From: Alphaproteobacteria bacterium
Lineage (GTDB): Bacteria > Pseudomonadota > Alphaproteobacteria > Puniceispirillales > Puniceispirillaceae
Direction: 5' to 3'
DNA: 64,000 bases
Assembly: GCA_012269555.1 (NCBI GenBank)
Contig: JAAXKA010000146.1
Location: 1-64,000 of the forward strand
Numbering within the stretch: position 1 is the first letter of the stretch; the number at the start of each line of letters is the position of its first letter. The position numbers were made by a program, and so were the translations under genes. Shown piece by piece: positions 1-7,640 of this stretch. The notes under the pieces were generated by a model, which ran no database searches, was not told the origin of the DNA, and saw only the letters and a program-made list of their open reading frames with translations.

Positions 1-642
1 GCTATTCCCATCATTTTGGGTCTTGATTTGCCTCCTTTGAAGAGACAAAAGCATAAAGGAAGACCTATAACTAAGTTTTTTCAAATACCCTCTTTTTTGT
101 CAGGACTAACAGCGGCTGCTTTAGGCTATTGCCTTATGACATTTCTTATGACAGCAACCCCACTCCAAGTCGTTGAAGTAAGTGAGTTATCCCACCAAGC
201 CAATGCTCGCGTAATTCAATGGCATGTTGTTGCAATGTTTGCGCCTTCATTGTTTTCTGGGTTGCTTATAGCTAAGTTTGGCGTTCAAAAAATATTATGG
301 GCCGGAATATTTTTCTTCGTGCTTGCATGTATTATTGCACTATTGGGGACAAACTTTTATTTTTATTTGACAACATTAATATTTTTAGGTGTTGGGTGGA
401 ATTTTTTATTTGTGGGGGGTAGTTCGGTCATTGCTGATAGCGCAAGTCTAGAAGAAAGAGGTAGGGTTCAAGGAATTGCTGATTTTTGTATATTTAGTTT
501 TGTCGCTCTAGCCTCTATGTTTTCTGGGATGGTACATAGTGAATTTGGTTGGACTTTTATGGTTTCAATCTCATCTCTGGTTATTGTCTTGATATCGTTT
601 GCTGTGGTCTTTGGTAGACCAACACTGAAAGAAAAGAGGTGA
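1..642 (+). CDS. MFS transporter, C-terminal half (5' end outside window)
   Basis: The reading frame is open from base 1, so the gene begins upstream and only the last 213 residues are present. They contain about six hydrophobic segments, starting with one rich in Gly, Ala and Leu and ending in a basic tail with a Lys-Glu-Lys-Arg end. This matches the second six-helix bundle of a major facilitator superfamily permease. A short Glu-Glu-Arg-Gly-Arg-Val-Gln-Gly loop between helices fits the cytoplasmic loop repeats of the family. The substrate cannot be inferred. A weak hairpin followed by T residues lies 30 bases after the stop. Confidence 0.8.
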   Translation, partial: AIPIILGLDLPPLKRQKHKGRPITKFFQIPSFLSGLTAAALGYCLMTFLMTATPLQVVEVSELSHQANARVIQWHVVAMFAPSLFSGLLIAKFGVQKILWAGIFFFVLACIIALLGTNFYFYLTTLIFLGVGWNFLFVGGSSVIADSASLEERGRVQGIADFCIFSFVALASMFSGMVHSEFGWTFMVSISSLVIVLISFAVVFGRPTLKEKR

Positions 643-671
643 TAAGCGGTTCATTTGCAGTAAAAATTAAA

Positions 672-692
672 TGTTGCGTGAGCGACGTTTTT
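672..692 (+). terminator. weak intrinsic terminator after the MFS gene
   Basis: A 6-bp stem with two wobble pairs (TGTTGC / GCGACG) closes a GTGA tetraloop and is followed by five T residues. It lies about 30 bases after the MFS stop codon. The stem is short, so this is a modest call. Confidence 0.45.
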
Positions 693-707
693 ATTACCAA
701 TATTGAT

Positions 708-734
708 AAAAAAAGGTCGTGACAAGTCACGACC
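708..734 (-). terminator. intrinsic terminator for gluQ
   Basis: A perfect 9-bp inverted repeat (GGTCGTGAC, two bases, GTCACGACC) is followed on the minus strand by seven T residues. It lies about 110 bases downstream of the gluQ stop and is one of the two best terminators in the window. Confidence 0.8.
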
Positions 735-842
735 AAGTTTAGGGAGGAAATATACGAAAAATTTCGTATAATGAGTATATGTAGCAATAATATTTTAATG
801 TCAAGAAAAGAAATGAACACTTATTTTCATTTAAGTAAAATT

Positions 843-1799
843 TTAGTTATCATTGAGCATTTTAGTATTAAGAATTTTGTTGAGTGTTTCTTTATAGTTT
901 CGCAAGTCAACCAATGAAGGTGATTTATGTCTCTTGGATAATTTATTCCCATCTTCACCAAAAATAAGTGGGTGATGAAAATAAATAGGTGATGGAAGGT
1001 CAAGTAAATTTTGAAGAAGGCAATGTATATCAGTGCTATGTCGTAAATCTTCTCCTCTGGTTACAACTTCAATATTACTCTGGGCATCATCTAAAACAAC
1101 ACTCAAATGGTAGCTTGCTGTTATATCACGCCTACCTAAAATAATATCTCCGAATTTTCCAGGCTCTGCTTTCAATGAAGTCCCATCAATATTTAACCAA
1201 CTTATAGATCCTACCTTCTGTATGGCCTTTTTCATATCTAACCTTAACACGGGCTTAATGCCTTTTTGTTGTCTTTTAGCAATTACTTGACTGCTTAAAG
1301 ATTGGCGAGTGTTTGGCTGTTTAGATATTCCCTCGATAGGTGGAGATAAAAACTCAGTTAATTCCGAACGAGATAAGTAACAAGGATAAATGAGGTCTTT
1401 ATCAAATAAATATTGTAATGCTCGTGAATAGTGAGAAAGACGCTGACTTTGATACAGCTCATTTGCTGTCCAATTTATATCTAGCCATTTTAAATCTGAT
1501 ATAAGCTGATTGACATATTTCTGCGAACAACGAGTAAAATCTAAATCGTCAATTCGCAATAAAAATTTTTCAGGGTTTTGATTGGCTATTTGCCATCCTA
1601 TTAAGGCAGCAAAGGCATGCCCAATATGTAAAAAACCAGTCGGACTAGGCGCAAATCTTGTTCGCCATCCTTTTTTCCTAATAATTTCTTGTTTTAACTC
1701 ATTTGAAATAACAGGTTCAATTTTTTCCAAAAGGGTTAATGTGTTGTCTAATATAGTAGAATTTTTATTCATTATTTTATTATTTGCAGAATACTGCAA
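843..1799 (-). CDS. gluQ: glutamyl-Q tRNA(Asp) synthetase (GluQRS)
   Basis: This is a paralogue of the glutamyl-tRNA synthetase catalytic domain that lacks the anticodon-binding domain. The family transfers glutamate onto queuosine in tRNA-Asp. The class I signatures are present: HIGH at residues 58-61 after an Arg-Phe-Ala-Pro-Ser-Pro-Thr-Gly stretch, and KLSKR at 286-290. A Gly-Glu-Asp-Leu-Arg block typical of GluRS/GluQRS lies between them. Two things are odd. There are about 45 residues before the conserved core, where most members have only a few; Met10 is an alternative start but still leaves about 36. The Cys-x-Cys zinc ligand pair after Tyr-Pro is reduced to one Cys (YPCYL). A strong terminator follows, and the gene is divergent from the downstream hydrolase. 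Confidence 0.9.
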   Translation of the reverse strand: MQYSANNKIMNKNSTILDNTLTLLEKIEPVISNELKQEIIRKKGWRTRFAPSPTGFLHIGHAFAALIGWQIANQNPEKFLLRIDDLDFTRCSQKYVNQLISDLKWLDINWTANELYQSQRLSHYSRALQYLFDKDLIYPCYLSRSELTEFLSPPIEGISKQPNTRQSLSSQVIAKRQQKGIKPVLRLDMKKAIQKVGSISWLNIDGTSLKAEPGKFGDIILGRRDITASYHLSVVLDDAQSNIEVVTRGEDLRHSTDIHCLLQNLLDLPSPIYFHHPLIFGEDGNKLSKRHKSPSLVDLRNYKETLNKILNTKMLNDN

Positions 1800-1877
1800 A
1801 GATGTAACTATAATCTGGTTATAAACTCAATGAAAATTGCAGAAAGCATTATAATTCTAATTCAGTAGGAATTTTCT

Positions 1878-2531
1878 ATGGCAGAAATTAAAAAAATAGG
1901 CAGATTTGAGGGTATTTTTCAGTCACCAAAAAACGGAAGTAAGGTAACATCGCTTATAATATTACTACATGGTTGGGGTGCAGATGCTTCAGATATGTTT
2001 GGTCTCGCGCCAATTCTAGGCCAAATTAGAGCAGGTTGTGGTTTCTATGCGCCAAATGCTCCATCAACTTGTTCAGCATCACCTCTCGGGCGTGAGTGGT
2101 TTGATATTCAAGAGGCTGAAAAAGGGGCAATGATGGCATTTGACGATGTAAACGAACTTATACAGGGAGCACTTGATGAATTCTCTCTACCTAGTTCGCG
2201 AGTAATTTTGGGGGGGTTTTCTCAAGGTGGCATGATGACGTTGACAACTGGACCATCATTTGACTTAGCAGGATTAATCAGTTTTTCTGGTGCTCTTTTA
2301 ACGGAACAAAACTTAAAACAAGCATCTCACTCGAGTCCCCCTATTCTAATGATACATGGTGATTTAGACGATGTTGTTCCAGCAACGGCCTTAATTGAAG
2401 CTCAATTACATTTTGAAGAAAAAGGTTATGATGTAGAGGTAGTTTTAGAAAAAGGAGTTGGTCATTCTATCGACCAAGTGGGTTTAGACGCTGCTAGAAA
2501 ATTTATTGATACGCATCTTCCAATAGATTGA
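1878..2531 (+). CDS. alpha/beta hydrolase, carboxylesterase/phospholipase family
   Basis: This 217-residue single-domain serine hydrolase belongs to the Abhydrolase_2 (acyl-protein thioesterase/carboxylesterase-like) group. The nucleophile elbow is Gly-Phe-Ser-Gln-Gly-Gly with Ser115. Asp164 in an HGDLDD stretch followed by Val-Val-Pro, and His196 in Gly-Val-Gly-His-Ser, complete the triad. An early Leu-His-Gly-Trp-Gly motif (around residue 30) forms the oxyanion side. No signal peptide is seen, so it is probably cytoplasmic. The physiological ester or thioester substrate cannot be read from the sequence. Confidence 0.88.
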   Translation: MAEIKKIGRFEGIFQSPKNGSKVTSLIILLHGWGADASDMFGLAPILGQIRAGCGFYAPNAPSTCSASPLGREWFDIQEAEKGAMMAFDDVNELIQGALDEFSLPSSRVILGGFSQGGMMTLTTGPSFDLAGLISFSGALLTEQNLKQASHSSPPILMIHGDLDDVVPATALIEAQLHFEEKGYDVEVVLEKGVGHSIDQVGLDAARKFIDTHLPID

Positions 2532-2729
2532 GACATTCATGTAAGAATTAATTCGTCGTCTTTCTAGGTATATATTTTTTTGTCTTATTTTGCTTTTTTA
2601 GATATTTAGTTATCTATGACTTACTTGTCACATATTTTAGGGTAGACACCTATATGCTGATATGATTCAATTATTTCAAAAAAATAATAAAATGCTGTCT
2701 TGTTAACAAATAATGAGAAATACCGAGAA

Positions 2730-3326
2730 ATGAATTCGATTGCTCCGAACCAGTTTTCTAGTGCAGGGGACTTCCCTCCCGCATTAGTATTGAATGCGGA
2801 TTATCGTCCTTTAAGTTATTTTCCTCTTTCCTTGTGGGGATGGCAAGATGTTGTAAAGGCTGTTTTCCTTGAACGTGTTGATATTGTTCAGAAATATGAA
2901 CGTATTATTTCTTCGCCTAGTTTTAAAATTGAACTTCCCTCTGTTATTGCTTTGAAAGAATATGTGCATCAGGCTCGCAATCCAGCTTTTACGCGATTTA
3001 ACGTTTTCTTAAGAGATAAATTCACTTGTCAATATTGTAACAAAGCATTTTCAGCAACTGAACTTACATTTGACCATGTGGTTCCCCGTTCTAAGGGTGG
3101 AAAAACGAATTGGGAAAATGTCGTTGCTGCATGCACTAAATGTAACTTTTATAAAGCAAACAAAATGCCGGATAAAATGGGGATAAAACCTTTTAAATCA
3201 CCTCAGAGACCTAATGCTTTTCAGTTGCAGGAAAACGGAAGAAAGTTCCCGCCAAACCATTTACACCATACATGGACAGATTATCTTTATTGGGATGTAG
3301 AGCTGGAACTAGACGAAAAAAACTAA
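2730..3326 (+). CDS. HNH endonuclease family protein
   Basis: The protein is 198 residues long from the chosen ATG; a TTG ten codons upstream would give 208 but has no better ribosome site. The HNH_5-type core has a zinc knuckle Cys100-x2-Cys103, the Asp-His pair at 115-116, Asn130 and a second pair Cys135-x2-Cys138. The N-terminal segment (Ala-Leu-Val-Leu-Asn-Ala-Asp-Tyr-Arg-Pro-Leu) is typical of a widely conserved, uncharacterised bacterial family. It stands alone with no methyltransferase or phage gene beside it, so a housekeeping or repair role seems likelier than restriction. That role is inference. Confidence 0.85.
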   Translation: MNSIAPNQFSSAGDFPPALVLNADYRPLSYFPLSLWGWQDVVKAVFLERVDIVQKYERIISSPSFKIELPSVIALKEYVHQARNPAFTRFNVFLRDKFTCQYCNKAFSATELTFDHVVPRSKGGKTNWENVVAACTKCNFYKANKMPDKMGIKPFKSPQRPNAFQLQENGRKFPPNHLHHTWTDYLYWDVELELDEKN

Positions 3327-3405
3327 TAAATAATTTATTCTAATTAATCATCCTCAAATTTAGTATCACACTCTTTAGAAGCTGAATTCTTCAATTAATG
3401 TTATA

Positions 3406-3888
3406 TTATTTATTCTTATTAATTATATGAACCCAGCTAAAAAATGAAAAAATTGCAATAAAAAAACTCACCAAGCTATTCCAACCAGCCATAGAAATAT
3501 TGAAAAGTGACCAAACAATTTCATCACATTTAACTACCGGAGTTTCTAATAATAATGTTGTGAGGGTTGATATATCAGTTTCAGATTCAAACTGGTTACT
3601 ACATCCTAAAGGACCTGACCACCATCCCTGTTCTATGCCTGTATGGTAAAATCCAATAATGCCTGTAACTATTGCAGATAAAGAAATTAATAAAAGTATC
3701 CAGGTTTTGTTAAGTATGCTTAAACCTAATAGCATTATTGCAATGATAATTACATGTGGCCAGCGCTGCCAAATACATAACTTACAAGGTGCGAGGTCAA
3801 AAAAAAACTCAAATGAGATTGCGCTTGCAAGAACAGAAAAGGAAATCAGTCCTGAGAATAACAGCGCCTGTCTGAAAGAGATTTCCAT
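3406..3888 (-). CDS. dsbB: disulfide bond formation protein DsbB
   Basis: This four-helix inner-membrane protein reoxidises DsbA and passes electrons to quinone. The first periplasmic pair is Cys35-x2-Cys38 (CKLC), followed by the Trp-Gln-Arg-Trp-Pro-His stretch that corresponds to the quinone-binding region. The second pair is Cys96 and Cys121 in the second periplasmic loop. Length 160 is normal. It lies downstream of the DedA-like gene on the same strand, 32 bases away, so the two probably form an operon. The likely partner DsbA is encoded near 53 kb in this window. Confidence 0.92.
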   Translation of the reverse strand: MEISFRQALLFSGLISFSVLASAISFEFFFDLAPCKLCIWQRWPHVIIIAIMLLGLSILNKTWILLLISLSAIVTGIIGFYHTGIEQGWWSGPLGCSNQFESETDISTLTTLLLETPVVKCDEIVWSLFNISMAGWNSLVSFFIAIFSFFSWVHIINKNK

Positions 3889-3920
3889 TTACATAACCTC
3901 ATTTAATTTATTTCACATGA

Positions 3921-4514
3921 TCAATAACCGATAATAACATAACTTAGTGTAATTAATAATCCAATTGAACAACTAAAAAAAATTAAAAATTTTGGGCTAT
4001 TATGATATTTAACCAAACCAGCTACCAGCAAAAAGCGAACGGTTCTACCAATTAGTGCTGCAACTAAAAATTGAACGAAACCAAATTTAAATAAGCCAGC
4101 TGTAACAGTCACTATTTTAAAAGGTAAAGGTGTGAATGCACCAAGCAGAACAATAAGCAAGCCGTGTTTTGAAAAAGCGTCTGTAACATCATTAAATTTT
4201 TCTGATGATAAAAATGGGATCATGTTATTTTTCAATAAAAAACTAATAAAATCTCCAAAAAACCATCCAATGCCCCAACCAATCAGTCCCCCAAGTACGG
4301 AGTAGCTTGCAGTCAAAAACGCAATTTGCCACCATCGTTTTGGCGTAGCATATACACAAGCGGCCATTAGTGGGTCTGTAGGAATAGGTATTATGATAGA
4401 TTCTAAAGCAGAAAAAAAATAAAGCCCCATTCGCGCTTCCCGACTACTAGCCTTTTGCTGAATGAAGAATGCGAGGTGCTTTAGCTTATTTGAAAAAGGT
4501 ATCCATTTAAGCAT
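3921..4514 (-). CDS. YqaA/DedA-family (VTT-domain) membrane protein
   Basis: This 197-residue protein has a hydrophobic hairpin pattern with Glu-Ser-Ile-Ile-Ile-Pro-Ile-Pro-Thr-Asp-Pro (about 38-48) and a later Gly-Ala-Phe-Thr-Pro-Leu-Pro-Phe-Lys motif (about 125-133). Both correspond to the re-entrant loops of the SNARE-associated/VTT fold. DedA-type proteins are implicated in membrane lipid (undecaprenyl phosphate or phospholipid) translocation and proton-dependent homeostasis; the YqaA branch itself is less well defined. A perfect TATAAT box lies about 120 bases upstream. Confidence 0.85.
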   Translation of the reverse strand: MLKWIPFSNKLKHLAFFIQQKASSREARMGLYFFSALESIIIPIPTDPLMAACVYATPKRWWQIAFLTASYSVLGGLIGWGIGWFFGDFISFLLKNNMIPFLSSEKFNDVTDAFSKHGLLIVLLGAFTPLPFKIVTVTAGLFKFGFVQFLVAALIGRTVRFLLVAGLVKYHNSPKFLIFFSCSIGLLITLSYVIIGY

Positions 4515-4632
4515 TTGAGAATTCTCCCGAAAGGTTTATCAAAAATGTAGGTATTTAGCGTTATTTTTAAACGCAGATTATTTTTTAAATAGAAAGGTTT
4601 TTAGCCAGATACTTATGATAATTTTTCCGTTT

Positions 4633-4663
4633 ATTATAGTTTAGAAAATAGAAATAATGTCAT
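4633..4663 (-). promoter_or_regulatory. candidate sigma-70-type promoter for the yqaA-like/dsbB pair
   Basis: On the minus strand, a perfect -10 TATAAT is preceded by ATGACA, a one-base mismatch to TTGACA, with 19 bases between. The spacing is longer than ideal. It lies between tRNA-Leu and the yqaA-like gene, so it may supplement readthrough from the tRNA. Confidence 0.4.
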
Positions 4664-4721
4664 TCCAGCAGTGTTGCTAGTTTTAAAAAAATATCAGAAT
4701 AAAAATTTTTAATTTAAGGTA

Positions 4722-4806
4722 TGGTAGGGATACTCGGACTTGAACCGAGAAGCCTTTCGGCACTGGATTTTGAATCCAGCGTGTTTACCAATTTCACCAT
4801 ATCCCC
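4722..4806 (-). tRNA. tRNA-Leu (anticodon CAA)
   Basis: This is a class II tRNA of 85 nt including an encoded CCA. The acceptor strand GGGGATA pairs with TATCCCT, leaving G1-U72 as a wobble. The anticodon stem CTGGA/TCCAG closes the loop TTCAAAA with anticodon CAA. A variable arm GCC-GAAA-GGC and the T arm CTCGG-TTCAAGT-CCGAG follow. The discriminator is A, as expected for leucine. The pieces fold cleanly by hand, and the long variable arm excludes most other isotypes. Confidence 0.95.
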
Positions 4807-4850
4807 AAAAAAATTAAAACTGTTTGATATGCCTAATCTCAAATTACATA

Positions 4851-4879
4851 AAAATAGCGAGCATGTTCGGTGAGGTCAA
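4851..4879 (-). promoter_or_regulatory. promoter of tRNA-Leu
   Basis: On the minus strand, TTGACC and TATTTT are separated by exactly 17 bases. They would start transcription about 35-40 nt before the mature tRNA 5' end. No other gene on this strand lies between. Confidence 0.55.
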
Positions 4880-5012
4880 AGGTAATTTCTAGCAACCCAA
4901 AAATATATTTTAAAAATATTGGCTTATTCTAGGAAAAAAACTGCTAAATCAGCTCTTGTATCTTGTTTAAGTCAAATTTTTGATCTTTATCCTTGCCTTT
5001 TATGCGTAAACC

Positions 5013-5031
5013 CCCCATCTTACATATGGGG
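5013..5031. promoter_or_regulatory. inverted repeat CCCCAT-N7-ATGGGG upstream of the iclR-type gene
   Basis: The 6-bp arms are perfect with a 7-base centre, in a G/C-run context that stands out from the AT-rich surroundings. The repeat lies about 30 bases before the proposed GTG start. An autoregulatory operator is a reasonable guess, since IclR-family regulators often bind palindromes near their own start. No experiment-level support is available. Confidence 0.35.
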
Positions 5032-5059
5032 CTGGTACATTAATGTTAGGATACATAAA

Positions 5060-5851
5060 GTGCCAGATGGATTATTAGAAAAAAGAAGTGGTCATACGCA
5101 ATCAGTTTCGCGTGCCTTGAGCTTACTATCAAAATTAGCAGAAGAGCCTGAGGGTTTGAACTTATCAGAGTTAGCTAGACGAGTTAAATTAGCACCATCT
5201 ACAGCGCATAGGTTGCTTACAACGTTACAACTTGATCGATATGTTCGGTTTGAGGACGGCAGATGGCTTGTTGGAGTGCAGGCTTTTAATGTTGGCTCTA
5301 CATACATGCGTTCTCGTGATATTAGTCATATGGCTCGACCTTATTTGCGAATGATGATGCAGGAAACAGGGGAGACGTCTAATTTAGCTCTCATAGATAA
5401 TAACGGTAATAACCTTGTGTATGTTTCGCAGGTGGAATGTCCACAATTGATGAGGGCATTATCAAAACCAGGAGCAAAAGCACCGTGGACTTGCTCAGCT
5501 GTTGGAAAAATATGCCTTGCGCATATGAATCAAAATAGCGTTAGCCAACTTATAAATCAAACAGGATTTACCCAATTTACCAGAAAAAGTATTATGGAAG
5601 AGGGGGTATTCTTACGCGGGATAGCAAAGGCTAAGCAACTTGGATTTTCTATTGATGACGAAGAAAACTCGGACGGGCTAAGGTGTATTGCATCACCCCT
5701 CTTTGACGCAAATTCTAAAGTAATTGGGGCAATTTCTGTCAGTGGCCCCTCAGTTAGGATTGAAGAACAAAAGCTTCCAAATTTTGGACGGGTAACATTG
5801 CGAACAGCAAAAGAGTTAACCCGTGCATTAGGAGGAATTTGGCCGAGTTAA
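5060..5851 (+). CDS. IclR-family transcriptional regulator
   Basis: From the GTG start the protein has 263 residues, the usual family size. AGGA lies 8 bases before that GTG, and the longer open frame upstream has no good site. The N-terminal winged helix-turn-helix (about residues 10-65; Leu-Ser-Glu-Leu-Ala-Arg-Arg ... Ser-Thr-Ala-His-Arg-Leu-Leu) is followed by the GAF-like IclR effector domain, with an Ala-Pro-Trp-Thr-Cys-Ser-Ala-Val-Gly-Lys block and a late Cys-Ile-Ala-Ser-Pro motif. No catabolic operon sits beside it, so the effector and targets are unknown. A perfect inverted repeat just upstream may be its own operator. Confidence 0.88.
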   Translation: MPDGLLEKRSGHTQSVSRALSLLSKLAEEPEGLNLSELARRVKLAPSTAHRLLTTLQLDRYVRFEDGRWLVGVQAFNVGSTYMRSRDISHMARPYLRMMMQETGETSNLALIDNNGNNLVYVSQVECPQLMRALSKPGAKAPWTCSAVGKICLAHMNQNSVSQLINQTGFTQFTRKSIMEEGVFLRGIAKAKQLGFSIDDEENSDGLRCIASPLFDANSKVIGAISVSGPSVRIEEQKLPNFGRVTLRTAKELTRALGGIWPS

Positions 5852-5888
5852 CATAATTCCCTATCATGGTCTTGCCAAGATAAAAAAT

Positions 5889-6572
5889 TTATGAATTTTG
5901 ATATTGCTTCACCATAGCGGAAAGTTTTTTTAATTTATTATCTTTAATACCCTCAGCGTTTAACGCTTCTTCCGTGTTAAAAAGGTATTCAGAATTCGAA
6001 CCTATAATACCTTTTGCCTCAGCGATTATTTTAACGCTATCTTTGTCTGGCATCGGAGCTGCAAAGCTTGGGTGGTTGCGTTTTATAACGAATGTAAGTG
6101 CTTTAATAGCCTTGCCATTGTGCGTATTTACTTTTACCCAACTCGGCAAGTAGGCTCCACTTAGCATCTCACGTTTCCAAATTACATCACACTCTCTCGC
6201 CGCAATTGACGCCGGTATCCGAAACAAAATACCTTTGGTGGAACCACCCCTGTCAAGACCTAGAACAAGTCCAGGTTTTTCCGGGCTTCCACGAGTTATA
6301 GTGGTGCGTAAACAAAATCTGCGATGAAATCCAAATAAATGTGCTCGCTTCCTCAAATCGAAGTTAAAAGATGGATTCCAAATTAAGCTTCCGTACCCAA
6401 AAACCCATATATTTTTATTTGAATTTGAGTCTTTAATAAAAGACCGGCGTGATTCAAGTAGTTCTTCTTCGGTAAGAAGCTCTGCAGGCTGACCTGGTCT
6501 CTCAGAGGCTAGTTTTTGAAGTATGCCTTCAGATAAAGTTTGTCTGCTTATTTCAACTGATTTAGGAGCCAT
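5889..6572 (-). CDS. chaC: ChaC-type gamma-glutamylcyclotransferase
   Basis: ChaC proteins cleave glutathione to 5-oxoproline and Cys-Gly in the cytoplasm. The substrate-binding loop Gly-Tyr-Gly-Ser-Leu-Ile-Trp is at residues 59-65, and the catalytic acid is Glu135 in Lys-Arg-Glu-Met-Leu-Ser-Gly. Length 227 is normal, with about 50 residues of less conserved N-terminus. The window also encodes GshA (30.2 kb), so both synthesis and turnover of glutathione precursors are represented. It is convergent with the iclR-type gene. Confidence 0.9.
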   Translation of the reverse strand: MAPKSVEISRQTLSEGILQKLASERPGQPAELLTEEELLESRRSFIKDSNSNKNIWVFGYGSLIWNPSFNFDLRKRAHLFGFHRRFCLRTTITRGSPEKPGLVLGLDRGGSTKGILFRIPASIAARECDVIWKREMLSGAYLPSWVKVNTHNGKAIKALTFVIKRNHPSFAAPMPDKDSVKIIAEAKGIIGSNSEYLFNTEEALNAEGIKDNKLKKLSAMVKQYQNS

Positions 6573-6602
6573 GTTCTAAAAATAAAATTTTGAAATTAAC
6601 AA

Positions 6603-7427
6603 TCAAGACGCTTTATGTAATACAAGCTGCGCGAATGGAATTTCAATATTATTATCCTCAAAAATTTTTTTAATTCTCTTGTTCAAATCCCAATTGAGTG
6701 AAAACATATCTGCATAGTCTACATAAATTCTTAAGCGAACCTGAATTGCACTATCTCCATAAGATAGCACGTGGAATTGGGGGTTGGGATCTGCATGCAC
6801 GCGAGGATCCTCAGCAAGTTTAAGCATTACATTTTCGACTATATCTAAATCACTACTATAACTTACACCAATTTCTATATCCAAACGTCTTTTTTTATGT
6901 TTAGAATGATTCGTAATGGTTGATGACCATATAGTTGAATTTGGAATTGATATAAAAATATTATCGAATGTATCGATTTTTGTTGTAAATAATCCTACCT
7001 CTTTCACCATTCCGGAAGACCCTGCTACTTCTACCCAATCGCCTGTTTCAAATGGTCGCAAAATTAGCAGCATTACTCCAGCCGCAACGTTTGATAATGT
7101 GCCTTGTAAGGCAAGACCTATCGCAAGACCTGCAGCACCTAATACAGCAATAATTGAAGTTGTCTGAATACCAAATTGTCCAAGTGAAACTACAAGTGTA
7201 ATAGTCATTCCGGCATATCTGGTGACACTTCCACTAATTGGTATAAGCATAGGGCTTAAACGAGGTATACGGCCAAGCATAAGTTTAATAGTTCGCTCAG
7301 CTTTTGAAGAAAGCCAAAACCCTATAATTAAAGTACCAATTCCAGCTAAAAACCCAGAAAAATAGCTTATAAAAATTGAAAATTCTGGTTGTGAAAATAC
7401 TTGTGATAATGAGATGTTATCCATAGA
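6603..7427 (-). CDS. mscS: small-conductance mechanosensitive channel (MscS family)
   Basis: The protein has 274 residues from the chosen internal Met; the open frame extends 14 codons further up, but family members begin near this point and GGGG precedes it. Three hydrophobic segments precede the Gly/Ala-rich pore helix (Gly-Ala-Ala-Gly-Leu-Ala-Ile-Gly-Leu-Ala-Leu-Gln-Gly). Then comes the conserved Pro-Phe-Glu-Thr-Gly-Asp-Trp-Val of the beta domain and the Ile-Pro-Asn-Ser motif, with a cytoplasmic alpha/beta C-terminus. It acts as an inner-membrane safety valve that opens under hypo-osmotic tension. It is divergent from ribF. Confidence 0.9.
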   Translation of the reverse strand, partial: SMDNISLSQVFSQPEFSIFISYFSGFLAGIGTLIIGFWLSSKAERTIKLMLGRIPRLSPMLIPISGSVTRYAGMTITLVVSLGQFGIQTTSIIAVLGAAGLAIGLALQGTLSNVAAGVMLLILRPFETGDWVEVAGSSGMVKEVGLFTTKIDTFDNIFISIPNSTIWSSTITNHSKHKKRRLDIEIGVSYSSDLDIVENVMLKLAEDPRVHADPNPQFHVLSYGDSAIQVRLRIYVDYADMFSLNWDLNKRIKKIFEDNNIEIPFAQLVLHKAS

Positions 7428-7585
7428 AAACCCCATATTTATTGTCCCTATATAATGAGTTGATACCAATTCTTATTATTTTGGTTTCGTTTAAAGAAGA
7501 ATGAAGTTCATTTTTTAAAAGTTTCTTGATAAAACACAACTCAATAATGCCATTTACAATAATATAAATTTGTTAATCCTTTCAA

Positions 7586-7614
7586 TTGAATTTAGATCAA
7601 AAAATGCGTTATAT
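7586..7614 (+). promoter_or_regulatory. promoter of the ribF-ileS-lspA gene string
   Basis: TTGAAT and TTATAT are separated by 17 bases; an 18-base reading gives TATATT. They end 26 bases before the ribF ATG. No FMN-riboswitch-sized leader fits in the remaining space. Confidence 0.5.
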
Positions 7615-7640
7615 TCTCGCCAAATCTTTTTGGAAATATT

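Noticed and set aside
4919-5059. Upstream 47-codon extension of the IclR-type gene from a TTG
   Set aside because: The extension is Cys/Tyr-rich and unlike IclR N-termini, lacks a ribosome site, and overlaps the palindrome. The GTG at 5060 has AGGA at proper distance.
7470-7640. FMN riboswitch before ribF
   Set aside because: Only about 26 bases remain between the likely -10 box and the ATG, and none of the conserved riboswitch segments were seen.
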